From an uncultured Pseudanabaenaceae cyanobacterium (GTDB taxonomy: Bacteria > Cyanobacteriota > Cyanobacteriia > PCC-9006 > JAAUQQ01): 64,000 bases of DNA. Positions 45,374 through 54,360 of this stretch are shown here, piece after piece. The stretch covers positions 1 to 64,000 of the forward strand of contig CALLAT010000060.1 of assembly GCA_938002085.1 (NCBI GenBank), written 5' to 3'. The stretch's first letter is position 1, and the number at the start of each line of letters is the position of its first letter. Made by a program: the position numbers and the translations under genes. The notes under the pieces were generated by a model. That model saw only the letters and a program-made list of their open reading frames with translations. It made no database searches and had not been told where the DNA came from.

Positions 45374-46240
45374 ATGCCAAGCCTTGAGATCCGGGGTACA
45401 TCCCATGTTTACGATTTAACGGCGCCAGCGACCTCCGATGTGGTGCTGGTGTTTATTCATGGTTGGTTGCTGAGCCGCAGCTATTGGCGTCCCTTAATTG
45501 AAAAGCTGTCTCCCCAGTTTCAATGCCTGTCCTATGACCTGCGAGGTTTTGGGGATTCTTGCCAGGTTTGTGAGGTGCAGGGTGAGGCCTATAGCCCTGC
45601 TGACTATGCTGAGGATTTAGGTCAACTTTTAGACCAACTTAAAATAAAGAAGGCCTGGCTGGTGGGTCATTCCCTTGGCGGAACCATCGCACTGTGGGGC
45701 GCGCAATCTTTGTCCGATCGCATTGCCGGAGTGACCTGTATTAATGCTGGCGGTGGTGTTTATCTAGAGCAAGAGTTTGAGCGCTTTCGAAGCCTGGGCA
45801 AAAATCTGGTGCAGTGGCGTCATCCGCTGCTGGGTAAGCTGCCCCTGCTGGACTGGATGTTTGCTAAGGCAGGCACGGTGCAGCCCATGGCTCGCAATTG
45901 GCGGCGACAGCGCTTGCTGGATTACGTCGGAGCCCACAGCGCAGCGGCTCGGGGGGCCTTGTTAGAGAGTACGACGCGGGAGCAGGTGCATCGTTTGCCC
46001 CAGGTGGTTGCTCAGTTAGAGCAGCCGGTCTATTTCTTGTCAGGCGATCGCGATCCCATCATGCATCCCCGCTATGTTCGCCACTTAGCCAGCTTCCATC
46101 CTGGCTTTCAAGCCTCTTGTGGCGAAAATCTGACAGAAATCGCTGACTGCGGCCATATGGCCATGGTGGAGCAAACGGAGCGAGTGGCAGGGCGACTACA
46201 GGAGATTTTGGCAGCCCATCCCATCGCCGTCGAAGCCTAA
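45374..46240 (+). CDS. alpha/beta hydrolase
   Basis: 288 residues of the alpha/beta hydrolase fold. The oxyanion region is FIHGWLLSRSYW, the nucleophile Ser lies in LVGHSLGGTIAL, the acid Asp in GDRDPIMHP, and the base His in DCGHMAMVEQ. No signal peptide. Substrate unknown; esterase or haloperoxidase-like assignments are equally possible. The upstream 167 bases contain TATAGT 35-45 bases before the start as a possible -10. Confidence 0.88.
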   Translation: MPSLEIRGTSHVYDLTAPATSDVVLVFIHGWLLSRSYWRPLIEKLSPQFQCLSYDLRGFGDSCQVCEVQGEAYSPADYAEDLGQLLDQLKIKKAWLVGHSLGGTIALWGAQSLSDRIAGVTCINAGGGVYLEQEFERFRSLGKNLVQWRHPLLGKLPLLDWMFAKAGTVQPMARNWRRQRLLDYVGAHSAAARGALLESTTREQVHRLPQVVAQLEQPVYFLSGDRDPIMHPRYVRHLASFHPGFQASCGENLTEIADCGHMAMVEQTERVAGRLQEILAAHPIAVEA

Positions 46241-46258
46241 CCATTGACCCGTCGCACC

Positions 46259-46326
46259 GTAGGGGCGGGGTCTCCCCGCCCAGGCTATGGAAATGCGAAA
46301 GCAGGGCGAGAAGACCTCGCCCCTAC
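46259..46326. repeat. interspersed imperfect palindrome, copy 2
   Basis: GTAGGGGCGGGGTCTCCCCG at the left and GGGCGAGAAGACCTCGCCCC-TAC at the right. Same element type as 39992-40056, in the gap between two convergent genes, so it could serve as a bidirectional terminator. Confidence 0.75.
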
Positions 46327-46367
46327 CAGGGTTGTGAAATTGGAAATGGGACCCTTGCGTTGGGCCG

Positions 46368-47459
46368 TTATGCGCTGGTGAGGAAATGCATCACATCCCC
46401 TTCGGCCACGACGTATTCTTTTCCTTCGCTGCGGACTAGGCCTTTGCTTTTGGCTGCGCCCATGGAACCGTTATCCACTAAGTCTTGGTAGGAAACCGTC
46501 TCAGCCCGAATAAAGCAATGCTCGAAGTCGGTGTGAATCACGCCAGCGGCTTGGGGAGCGACCATGCCTTTGTGGATGGTCCAGGCGCGGGTTTCTTTGG
46601 GGCCGGTGGTGAAGTAAGTCTGGAGGCCCAGGAGGGAGTAGGTGGCGCGGATTAGAGAGCGGAGGCCGCCTTCTTCAACACCGAGAGATTCGAGGAATTC
46701 ACCGCGCTCTTCTTCGGGGATCTCAACGAGCTCAGCTTCTACCTGGGCGGAAATGATTACGACTTGGGCACCTTCGGTTTCGGCGATCGCCTTGACCTGT
46801 TCAACCCACTCATTACCGCTGGACAAATCATCCTCGGACACATTTGCGCCGTAGATCACCGGCTTGCGTGTCAGGAAGCCCAAAGCTTTGATGGCTAGCT
46901 CTTCGTCTTCACTCAGCTCTACAGAGCGGGCGGGCTTGCCTTCATTGAGGACGGGGACCAGCTTCTCCAGGGCATCCACTTCGGTCTGGACTTCTTTATT
47001 CTTGCGAACTTCCTTGCGAGCCCGGTCTAGGCGACGCTCCGCTTGGTCCAGGTCAGCTAGGGCAAGTTCCAAGTTAATGACTTCCATGTCACGGCCCGGA
47101 TCAACGGAGCCAGCCACATGGATGATGTCGTCATCGTCGAAGCACCGCACCACATGAACGATGGAATCCACTTCGCGGATATTTGCCAAAAACTGGTTGC
47201 CTAGGCCCTCGCCCTTGCTGGCACCTTTCACGAGACCTGCAATATCCACAAATTCCACTCGAGCAGGCAGAATCTTCTCGGAGCTGGAAATATCTGACAG
47301 AACTTGGAGGCGGTCATCCGGAACTGAGACGATGCCAACGTTCGGCTCGATCGTGCAGAAGGGGAAATTGGCCGCTTGGGCCTTGGCATTGGCCACGAGG
47401 GCATTAAATAGCGTTGACTTACCAACGTTGGGTAGTCCAACAATTCCCGCTCTTAACAT
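46368..47459 (-). CDS. ychF: redox-regulated ATPase YchF
   Basis: 363 residues, the standard length of this Obg-related P-loop protein, which hydrolyses ATP and associates with ribosomes. G1 is GLPNVGKST (8-16), G3 is DIAGLVKGASKGEGLGNQFL, and the NVSED region replaces the GTP-specific NKxD, which explains ATP preference. The C-terminal TGS-like domain ends KGLVRSEGKEYVVAEGDV. It converges with the alpha/beta hydrolase gene across the palindromic repeat. Confidence 0.96.
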   Translation of the reverse strand: MLRAGIVGLPNVGKSTLFNALVANAKAQAANFPFCTIEPNVGIVSVPDDRLQVLSDISSSEKILPARVEFVDIAGLVKGASKGEGLGNQFLANIREVDSIVHVVRCFDDDDIIHVAGSVDPGRDMEVINLELALADLDQAERRLDRARKEVRKNKEVQTEVDALEKLVPVLNEGKPARSVELSEDEELAIKALGFLTRKPVIYGANVSEDDLSSGNEWVEQVKAIAETEGAQVVIISAQVEAELVEIPEEERGEFLESLGVEEGGLRSLIRATYSLLGLQTYFTTGPKETRAWTIHKGMVAPQAAGVIHTDFEHCFIRAETVSYQDLVDNGSMGAAKSKGLVRSEGKEYVVAEGDVMHFLTSA

Positions 47460-47703
47460 GGGGATGCCTCAGCATTCTCCGGTGAATTTTAACAATGTGT
47501 ACTTTAGCAGGTTCTGGGGGGAGCCGGAGTCCTTGGAAGGTCCGAATCACCGAACCTGCCGCTGTCCTAGTCCCCATTCCGGTCACCCTCAATGGGGGTG
47601 CGTTACGATGCCACTGCAGATTGTGCTCGTGCTTGCGAGGGGGGACACCGCGCCTTAGCTGACTCAGCACGCTAAACAGACCAGGAACTATCTAGATATC
47701 GGC

Positions 47704-49149
47704 ATGGGAAGTGAACGCAAAGTATCGCCTTGGCTTGTGGGAGCGATTTGTTTGGTGCTGGGCTTAGGAGCCGGTGGTCTAGGCATGTTTGCAGCCCGGC
47801 GAGGGGGCGGACTCCCAGCGGAGGAGTTGGAACGGCTGACGGTGGAAGCAGCGCGATCGCCCCTCACCCTCAAAATCCGGGTCAATGGCAGCGTTGTGCC
47901 AGTACGCAGCGTCAACCTCAGCCCCAAGAACGCAGGTCGCCTGGAGCGATTGCTGGTTAATCAGGGTGATGTCGTTGCGGCGGGGGATTTGATCGCGGTG
48001 ATGGAAAGCCGATCTCTGGATTCCCAGTTTGTTCAGGCTAAAGCTCGCCAGATCCAGGCTGAGGCGCGTTTAAAGGAACTCCAGGCTGGGGGGACTGATG
48101 TGGTGGTGGCCCAGGGCGAGGAGGACGTTCGCCAGGCCCGTACCCAGATGGTGGTGGAAGCGGCCCAGGTGCGAGAGGCAGAAGCACAAATCGCTGAAGC
48201 CCAGGCCCAAGTGAATGAATCCCAGGCTCAACTCGATTTAGCTGAACAGCAGCTCAAGCGTAATTTGGCGCTGGAGAGTGAGGGGGCGATTTCCCGCGAT
48301 CGCCTGGATGAACTCACCACCGCTGCCAACCGAGCCCGCGCCAACCTAGAGCGCAGTCGAGCATCTCAAGTGCGGGCAGAAGCTGGCTTCCTACGGACTC
48401 AGGCTGCCCAAGCCCAGGCCCAATCCCGCTTGGATTCGGCTCAGCTCCGCCTGCAAGACACCAGCGCGAGCGAGCGCCCCGAGCTGATTGAACAGGCTGA
48501 AGCCCAAGTCTTTGAAGCCCTAGGCCAGGTTCAGGCCGTGGAAGTGCAAAAGGAAGACACCCTGTTGCGGGCTCCCTTCGATGGCATTATCACCCAGCGC
48601 TATGCGGACCCCGGCGCCTTTGTGACGCCCACGACTTCGGCCTCTAGCACGACCTCGGCCACATCAACTTCCGTTGTGGCCTTGGCTCAGGGCCTAGAGG
48701 TGCGGGCTAATGTGCCAGAGGTGGACATCAATACGGTGCTTCCGGGGCAGATTGTTGAGGTGTCTGCCGATGCCTTTCCTGAGCAGACTTTCATTGGTCA
48801 GGTGCGGCTAGTGTCGCCAGAAGCTGTGGAGGAGCAGAATGTCACATCCTTTCAGGTGCGAGTGGCGCTTAAGACCGGGCAAGAGCAGCTCCGCTCTGGC
48901 ATGAATGTGGACCTGACCTTTATTGGTGAAAGCATTGGTAATGCCCTGGTGGTGCCCACGGTGGCGATTGTGACCCGAGAAGGAGAGCGCGGGGTGCTGG
49001 TGCCCGATCGCAAAAATGAGCCGGAGTTTCAGCTTGTAACAACTGGGGTCAGCATTGGCAACGAAACCCAAATTTTGTCAGGTATTGATGCAGGAGATCG
49101 AGTCTTCATTGATCTGCCCAGCGATCGCCGCTTCCAGGAAGAGGAGTAA
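47704..49149 (+). CDS. efflux periplasmic adaptor (membrane fusion protein, HlyD/AcrA type)
   Basis: 481 residues. One N-terminal membrane anchor (~12-32), a split biotinyl-lipoyl domain (~60-100 and ~275-300), and between them a long Ala/Gln/Glu-rich coiled-coil hairpin (~100-265). A beta-barrel and membrane-proximal domain follows (ALVVPTVAIV, RGVLVPDRK). It would bridge an inner-membrane RND or ABC pump to an outer-membrane channel. No pump gene is adjacent: the next gene, rpmB, is on the other strand behind a perfect palindromic terminator. So it is an orphan adaptor in this window. Confidence 0.88.
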   Translation: MGSERKVSPWLVGAICLVLGLGAGGLGMFAARRGGGLPAEELERLTVEAARSPLTLKIRVNGSVVPVRSVNLSPKNAGRLERLLVNQGDVVAAGDLIAVMESRSLDSQFVQAKARQIQAEARLKELQAGGTDVVVAQGEEDVRQARTQMVVEAAQVREAEAQIAEAQAQVNESQAQLDLAEQQLKRNLALESEGAISRDRLDELTTAANRARANLERSRASQVRAEAGFLRTQAAQAQAQSRLDSAQLRLQDTSASERPELIEQAEAQVFEALGQVQAVEVQKEDTLLRAPFDGIITQRYADPGAFVTPTTSASSTTSATSTSVVALAQGLEVRANVPEVDINTVLPGQIVEVSADAFPEQTFIGQVRLVSPEAVEEQNVTSFQVRVALKTGQEQLRSGMNVDLTFIGESIGNALVVPTVAIVTREGERGVLVPDRKNEPEFQLVTTGVSIGNETQILSGIDAGDRVFIDLPSDRRFQEEE

Positions 49150-49306
49150 GACCCAAGTTAATTTCAGTGAAACCTGATGGCCATCCGTTGAGCCGTAGGG
49201 GTGGAACCGACGTTCGCCCACAGAGGATTCAAAGGTCAGCAAGTAGGATTTGGCATGAGTTGTAGCAAAGCCCATCCTATGGACTTGTGATTCGTTTCTC
49301 AAACAG

Positions 49307-49347
49307 CAGAAAAAGACGGTGGACTTCAAGTCCACCGTCTTTTTCTG
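49307..49347. terminator. bidirectional terminator, perfect 41-bp palindrome
   Basis: Two exact 20-base arms around one C, beginning CAGAAAAAGACGG and ending CCGTCTTTTTCTG. T-runs exist on both strands, so it serves both the adaptor gene (plus) and rpmB (minus). Confidence 0.92.
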
Positions 49348-49398
49348 TAAATCAAACCGAGCCAAGTGAAGCTGCGTCGCCTTACTGACGCGGCAACC

Positions 49399-49635
49399 CT
49401 AGAACTTGTTTAAGTCAATGCCCGCTTCCTTCGCCATAGCACCGATACCCTTCTTCTCAAGGGTCTTAATCGCTTTTGTGGAGATGCGCAGCTTGACGAA
49501 ACGGTTACCTTCAGGCCACCAGATGCGCTTGCTTTGCAAGTTAACGTGCTGGAGCCGCTTGGTGCGGATGTGAGAGTGAGATACGGCAAAGGCATTGTTA
49601 GCCTTCTTGCCGGTGAGTTGGCATTTCCGCGACAT
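49399..49635 (-). CDS. rpmB: 50S ribosomal protein L28
   Basis: 78 residues, the usual length of bacterial/plastid L28. Signatures: [34 protein letters not shown], and [19 protein letters not shown]. It is a basic structural protein of the large ribosomal subunit. It is single in this place, with the palindromic terminator 50 bases after its stop. Confidence 0.97.
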   Translation of the reverse strand: MSRKCQLTGKKANNAFAVSHSHIRTKRLQHVNLQSKRIWWPEGNRFVKLRISTKAIKTLEKKGIGAMAKEAGIDLNKF

Positions 49636-50281
49636 TTGGAATTCTCCGGAGCCCTAGATAACTTTTTGCAGTCTTCAATAATACAGGATGTCGGCCAGAT
49701 CTGATCCCCTGAGCTCTTGACTGTAAGTGGTGCAGCTCGGCCTCGCGGAGCCTCTGAGTGGGTAGAAATAAGGCTAAAACGATTTTATAACCATATAAAT
49801 ATGGATGATATTTCTGGATGATCAAATCAGCTAATGCTGCTTTTTCGCTGTTTGAATTGAATCGCTTTGTGCTGATGAATAAGGATCTAAAGGAGCCTTC
49901 TATTTCTGCATTAAAGTATTCTGCCGAACACAAATTGAATAACGTCCTGATTAATTTATTTCTGCTAAGGAATAGAATGTGCGCCCGCCAATTCATATAG
50001 GTTTCGAAAAGGAATTTTGAGCTTCTTATCAGTAACCTGTCAGTGTTAGACATTTGGCTGACACTGAGGCTATGGTTGTTTAAGCTTTCTCGGTAAATAC
50101 GCAGTTTTCTGGGTATTTAGTCGTTGCTGACATTCTCTGCTGTTAAAAAGGATGCTGCAGTGGCTTCTGAGACTGCTTGAGTGAGGGCGCTTCTCTATGT
50201 GATTTCCCATGGGTACTCCAGCTTGATTAGCTGGCTGTTTGCTGGTGGTGATGTCTTGTACTCATTAAGGAAGCGTTTGGT
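49636..50281. other. AT-rich 646-base region without recognised gene
   Basis: Clearly more AT-rich than its surroundings. A 151-codon minus-strand frame (49598-50053) overlaps the rpmB start and its ribosome site and has no recognisable motif. A 60-codon plus-strand frame at 49818 is also unsupported. The region must contain the rpmB and exoprotein promoters. It may be a decayed gene or insertion. Confidence 0.4.
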
Positions 50282-53200
50282 GTGGTCAATTTTAATGGAG
50301 CTGTGATCGCCTCTTATGGCGTCGATCAAGATGCAGCAGACTCGACTGCTTTAGTCGGAGATTTAGGACAGACTTTAAGCCTTCAGGGCAATGCTTGGAA
50401 GCGCATTGACTTTGCCTACGACATAACGGCAAATACCGTTCTTGAATTTGAATTTCAACTCACTGCCGAAGGCGAAATCCACGGCATTGGTTTTGACACC
50501 GATAGTGTCCAGAGTGCAACGGACATTCTCCAGTTAGGCGGTACAGATCCTTGGACAACAGAGATTCGTCCCTTGGGACTGGCCCAGGGGGAGTCCCTCG
50601 TTATTGGCCAATGGTACAAATACACCGTTTTTGTTGGGGACTACTTTAGTGGCACTAAAGACTATCTGACTTTTATCAACGATCAGGACGTAGCCAACCC
50701 CACTGCCGCTAGCGCCTTTCGCAATGTGCGATTGTATGAAGCGGCCGATACCCAGCCCGTTGCGCCGCTAGATTTCTCCGCTGCGACTATTACCAGTTAC
50801 GGCGGTCAAGATCGCCAGACCCAATCTGAGATTCAAGATGGGGGAAACACGCTAAAGCTTTCGCAGAATACTTGGAAGAAGCTGGACTTTGATTACACCA
50901 TTACTGCCGACACGGTTCTGACCTTCGACTTTAAGAGCAGTCAACAGGGGGAGATCCATGGCATTGGCTTTGACGATAATAACCGTCTGAGTCGTAATAA
51001 GACCTTTCAGTTAGATGGCACTCAAACTTGGGGGCGCCAGGATTTTCGTGACTATGCTGCTTCCGGCGAGGGGAGCAATGGCGATTGGAAGCGCTATGAA
51101 ATTTCTGTAGGGGAGTTCTACGCAGGAGATTTCTCCTATCTGACCTTCGTTAATGATCACGATCGCAGCCCCCGTAACGCTGAAAGCTTCTTCCGCAATG
51201 TGCGGGTCTTTGAGCGGGGTGAGGAAGTTAGCACTGAACAGGCGACTGATTTGGGCAATCTGGCGGGCATTAGTAGCCGGGCTGATGGCTTGAATGCGGC
51301 AAACCAGAGCGATCGCTTCAGCTTTAGCTTGGACCAAACCCGTGACTTCAGCGTCATCCTGGAAGGCCTAACTGCCGATGCCAATCTGTCCTTATTCGAT
51401 GAGACGGGTGAACAGCTCATTGTGACATCGGCCAACAGCGGCAACATTACTGAGCAGCTGAGCCAGACCTTGGCAGCAGGTAATTATGAGCTGCTCGTAG
51501 AGACAACCAGTCCTAATGCTAGTACTGATTATGACCTCGTCTTTTCAGCAACGGCGGATGAAGTCGGCCAGAATCGCGACCTCCAGGTCAGCACCGCGAC
51601 CTACTTGGGAGGTGTTTCCCAGGATGAAGCGGCTGCCGTTGAAATTTCGCTGCGCAATGAGCTGGTTGTTGCGGGGAACTTTGGCACGGCCCAGGGGGCA
51701 GGCCAGGCATTTCTTGGAGCAACGACTAGCTCGGCTGGACAGATTGTGCGCATGTCCCTAAGTGGCCGCGAGGTTCTGTCGGTGACTCACCTGGGCGACG
51801 ACATCAATGACATGGATGTCAATCGCACCACTGGAGCGATTGCCGCAGTGGGTGACTTTGGCGTAACGGTGCTCAATCCCACGGGGGACCAAGTTTATTG
51901 GTCTCAGGACTTGGGGGCACCCGTTGAGCGGGTGGCGATCGCCAACAATGGCACCATCGTCACCCTCCACAACAAAACCATCTCAGTTTGGAATCCTGGT
52001 GGCCAACTGCGCGCCCAAACTACCCTGACGCGCTCCTATGTCAATGATATTGCGGTAGACCCTGACAGCGGCAAAGTGTACGTGACGGGGTTTGACAATA
52101 AAAACAACGTCAATAACTTCAACAACCCGGTTCAAGTCACCTACTTGACCAGTTTGGATCTGGACCTCAATGTCAGCTGGCAGACCTGGGGCTTTGATGG
52201 CAATACCCTGACAGATGATGTCAACGGCCAAGGTCAAAACGATATGGCCGATACGCGGGGCTACCGCGTCACGATTGGTCGCGATGGCGAGCTATATTTC
52301 CTGGGCGAAGTGGCGGGTGGCAACTCGATCTATCGCTGGAATGGCAAGGATCGGAGCACGCCTACCCAAGTCAAATACGACGCCTACAACGACCCCTATA
52401 ACTCCGCCAGCCCCCACCAAACTTATTACGCTCGCATCAACCCGGAGACTGGAGAAGTGATGCGGGGGCAACTGGCATTCCCCCGCTACAACGGCGCTTC
52501 CAATGCCTTCCGCGTGGAGAATGGCACCATTTCTGCGGATGAGCAGGGCAATGTCTATATCGGTGGCACGACGTTCTCTGGTGTAGATGGGCGAGATAAT
52601 AATGCGATAGCCGGTCAATCCGTCGGTTCCTATGCCTTTCGATCCGAGGGAGACCTAACAGCCCTGGTGATTTCCAGCGATTTTCAGCAGCGTCGCCTCT
52701 GGACCCCCTTTACCGATAATGCGGGCAAGGGAAAAGTCCAAGGTTTTGCAGTGGGTAATGGCCGGGCTGCATTGCTGGGAACGGTGGTTGAAGGTACAAC
52801 AATCACGTCGGATGCATTGAATGCCAATGCCTTCAACGCAGATACCAGCGTCTTATCTGACGTTTACCTGGCCACTTGGGCTACGACGGACACTGCGACA
52901 GGCTTTGCCTCGGTTCAGCATGGCACTGCTGCCGCTGATAATTTGACCGGTGGTTCCACTGCGGACCTCTTTGTAGGTGGCCTCGGTGCCGATACGTTAC
53001 TGGGCGATCAGCAGCAGGCTGGTGGTGGCAGTGCGGGGGGAGCGGATGTCTTTGCTTATAACAGCCCTGCGGAAGGGGGCGATACCATTCTCGATTTCCA
53101 AGCCCAAGACCAGATTCGCATCTCTGCTAGTGGTTTTGGCTTAACAGCTGGCAGCACTGCGGTGTTGGCTGCGGATAGTCAATCGCTGGGCAGTCGCAAG

Positions 53201-53326
53201 GGGTTTGTTTACAGCGGCGGGCAACTGCGCTTTGACGCGGATGGCGCTGGGGCGCAACAATCGTCAGTCCTGGCCACCCTTGAAGGCTCCCCTGCCCTCA
53301 GCTCTAGCCAGATTGAGATTCTATAG
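50282..53326 (+). CDS. large RTX-type secreted exoprotein with duplicated N-terminal beta modules
   Basis: 1,014 residues from GTG 50282, with AAGGAA about ten bases upstream. Residues ~1-155 and ~157-315 are two copies of a ~155-residue beta module sharing GEIHGIGFD, KYxxxVGxxxxG and a YLTF-N-D block; they resemble carbohydrate-binding modules. A PPC-like domain (~320-425) and a large propeller-like region (~430-885) follow. The C-terminus has one or two RTX calcium repeats (GGLGADTLLGD) and a VFAY/ILDFQAQDQI block. There is no signal peptide, so type I secretion by the C-terminus is likely. It may be a surface or matrix protein. Confidence 0.85.
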   Translation: MVNFNGAVIASYGVDQDAADSTALVGDLGQTLSLQGNAWKRIDFAYDITANTVLEFEFQLTAEGEIHGIGFDTDSVQSATDILQLGGTDPWTTEIRPLGLAQGESLVIGQWYKYTVFVGDYFSGTKDYLTFINDQDVANPTAASAFRNVRLYEAADTQPVAPLDFSAATITSYGGQDRQTQSEIQDGGNTLKLSQNTWKKLDFDYTITADTVLTFDFKSSQQGEIHGIGFDDNNRLSRNKTFQLDGTQTWGRQDFRDYAASGEGSNGDWKRYEISVGEFYAGDFSYLTFVNDHDRSPRNAESFFRNVRVFERGEEVSTEQATDLGNLAGISSRADGLNAANQSDRFSFSLDQTRDFSVILEGLTADANLSLFDETGEQLIVTSANSGNITEQLSQTLAAGNYELLVETTSPNASTDYDLVFSATADEVGQNRDLQVSTATYLGGVSQDEAAAVEISLRNELVVAGNFGTAQGAGQAFLGATTSSAGQIVRMSLSGREVLSVTHLGDDINDMDVNRTTGAIAAVGDFGVTVLNPTGDQVYWSQDLGAPVERVAIANNGTIVTLHNKTISVWNPGGQLRAQTTLTRSYVNDIAVDPDSGKVYVTGFDNKNNVNNFNNPVQVTYLTSLDLDLNVSWQTWGFDGNTLTDDVNGQGQNDMADTRGYRVTIGRDGELYFLGEVAGGNSIYRWNGKDRSTPTQVKYDAYNDPYNSASPHQTYYARINPETGEVMRGQLAFPRYNGASNAFRVENGTISADEQGNVYIGGTTFSGVDGRDNNAIAGQSVGSYAFRSEGDLTALVISSDFQQRRLWTPFTDNAGKGKVQGFAVGNGRAALLGTVVEGTTITSDALNANAFNADTSVLSDVYLATWATTDTATGFASVQHGTAAADNLTGGSTADLFVGGLGADTLLGDQQQAGGGSAGGADVFAYNSPAEGGDTILDFQAQDQIRISASGFGLTAGSTAVLAADSQSLGSRKGFVYSGGQLRFDADGAGAQQSSVLATLEGSPALSSSQIEIL

Positions 53327-53375
53327 GTTTCAGCCTGACCCCATTTCGATTGGGAGATGGCATCAATTTGTCCGC

Positions 53376-53430
53376 TAAGCCCACCAGCCCTCCGCAAAGC
53401 ATTTGAACGCTTTGCGGAGGGCTGGGCTTT
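53376..53430 (+). terminator. strong terminator after the exoprotein gene
   Basis: AGCCCTCCGCAAAGC (53386-53400), loop ATTTGAAC, GCTTTGCGGAGGGCT (53409-53423): 15 perfect pairs, extended outward by AAGCCC/GGGCTT over a small bulge and followed by a short T-run. Confidence 0.88.
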
Positions 53431-53506
53431 TGAGGGGGCGTTCTGGCTGGGCAAGCTTCCATTGAAGTGGCCCTCTAAACTAGGACTATTCCATTGATTA
53501 CTTCCC

Positions 53507-53971
53507 ATGGCCCAGCAATCCAGCCCCCTGCCGACTGTGGAAGTGGCGATCGCCATTCTCCATCAAGGCAATCAGTTTCTCTTACAACTACGAGATGATA
53601 ACCCTGCCATCATTTACCCCGGCTATTGGGCTTTTTGCGGCGGCCATCTGGAGCCTGGCGAAGATGCTGATACCGCCGTTCGCCGGGAGCTCATGGAAGA
53701 AATCGCCCACGTTCCTGGCGAGCTGAAGCTCTTTGAACGTTCCACGACGGAAGGGCCAGACAAGATCGTGATTCGCAACTTTTACCAGGCTGCCCTCACG
53801 GTGCCGGTGGATAGTTTGGAAGTGAATGAGGGGCAGGAGCTGGGCCTGGCGACTTTGGCTGATATTCAGCGAGGCGATCGCTTCTCCCAAGTCCTCCAGG
53901 AAACCCGGCCCATTGGCCCGCCTCACCAGGCCATGTTGCTCAAGTTCATGGCTGAGCAAGGGAAATCCTAG
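53507..53971 (+). CDS. Nudix hydrolase
   Basis: 154 residues with a Nudix box from Gly46 to about residue 68: GHLEPGE, seven residues, then RELMEEI with metal-binding Glu61, Glu64 and Glu65. The Gly late in the consensus is Ala67. Such enzymes hydrolyse nucleoside diphosphate derivatives; a house-cleaning or NUDT-like sugar-nucleotide role is possible and the substrate is unknown. It is single between the exoprotein terminator and an intergenic stretch. Confidence 0.92.
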   Translation: MAQQSSPLPTVEVAIAILHQGNQFLLQLRDDNPAIIYPGYWAFCGGHLEPGEDADTAVRRELMEEIAHVPGELKLFERSTTEGPDKIVIRNFYQAALTVPVDSLEVNEGQELGLATLADIQRGDRFSQVLQETRPIGPPHQAMLLKFMAEQGKS

Positions 53972-54360
53972 GCCCCAGCGAATAAATCGTCAAAAAAGGG
54001 AGCCAAAGCAAAATGCTCCGGCTCCCGGTGTGGTGTTAGTCGTACTTTTATTAAGCCTTGCTGATCTAGGTGTGGCCTTAGCAATACCTTAAAACTCCCT
54101 GAGAGGGCCATCAAGGCTAGATGAAGTCGCCTCAGTCGGTAGAACGATAAGGGATGAACAAGGCTGAATGCCTGAATCCGAGCTGGTTGGCCAAGGCCTT
54201 GGGCAGATGCCTGACAACCCATCTGGTCCATAAAACTATGGGGGCTCAACTCACTTGAGCTGCCTAGAGTTTTACATCTGATGTCGGAGCAAATTCTCAA
54301 ATAACCTCTCAGAGTAATTTTTTTGTACTATTAAGTGACAGTCTCCCCTGGCGATCGCCC
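53972..54360. other. intergenic region with a minus-strand terminator
   Basis: 389 bases with no convincing gene. A 110-codon minus-strand frame at 53968-54300 runs straight through the hairpin described next and lacks motifs. The presence of a minus-strand terminator with no recognised minus-strand gene feeding it is the only notable feature; a short non-coding transcript is possible. Confidence 0.35.
53992..54026 (-). terminator. minus-strand intrinsic terminator
   Basis: On the minus strand GGGAGCC, a 15-base loop with GGAGCA/TGCTTT partial pairing, GGCTCCC, then TTTTTT. It can also end the Nudix transcript weakly from the other side. Confidence 0.55.

Noticed and set aside
49598-50053. 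151-codon minus-strand frame upstream of rpmB.
   Set aside because: It overlaps the rpmB start and ribosome site, is AT-driven in composition and shows no motif.
53968-54300. 110-codon minus-strand frame after the Nudix gene.
   Set aside because: It reads through a strong minus-strand terminator and overlaps the Nudix stop; no motif.
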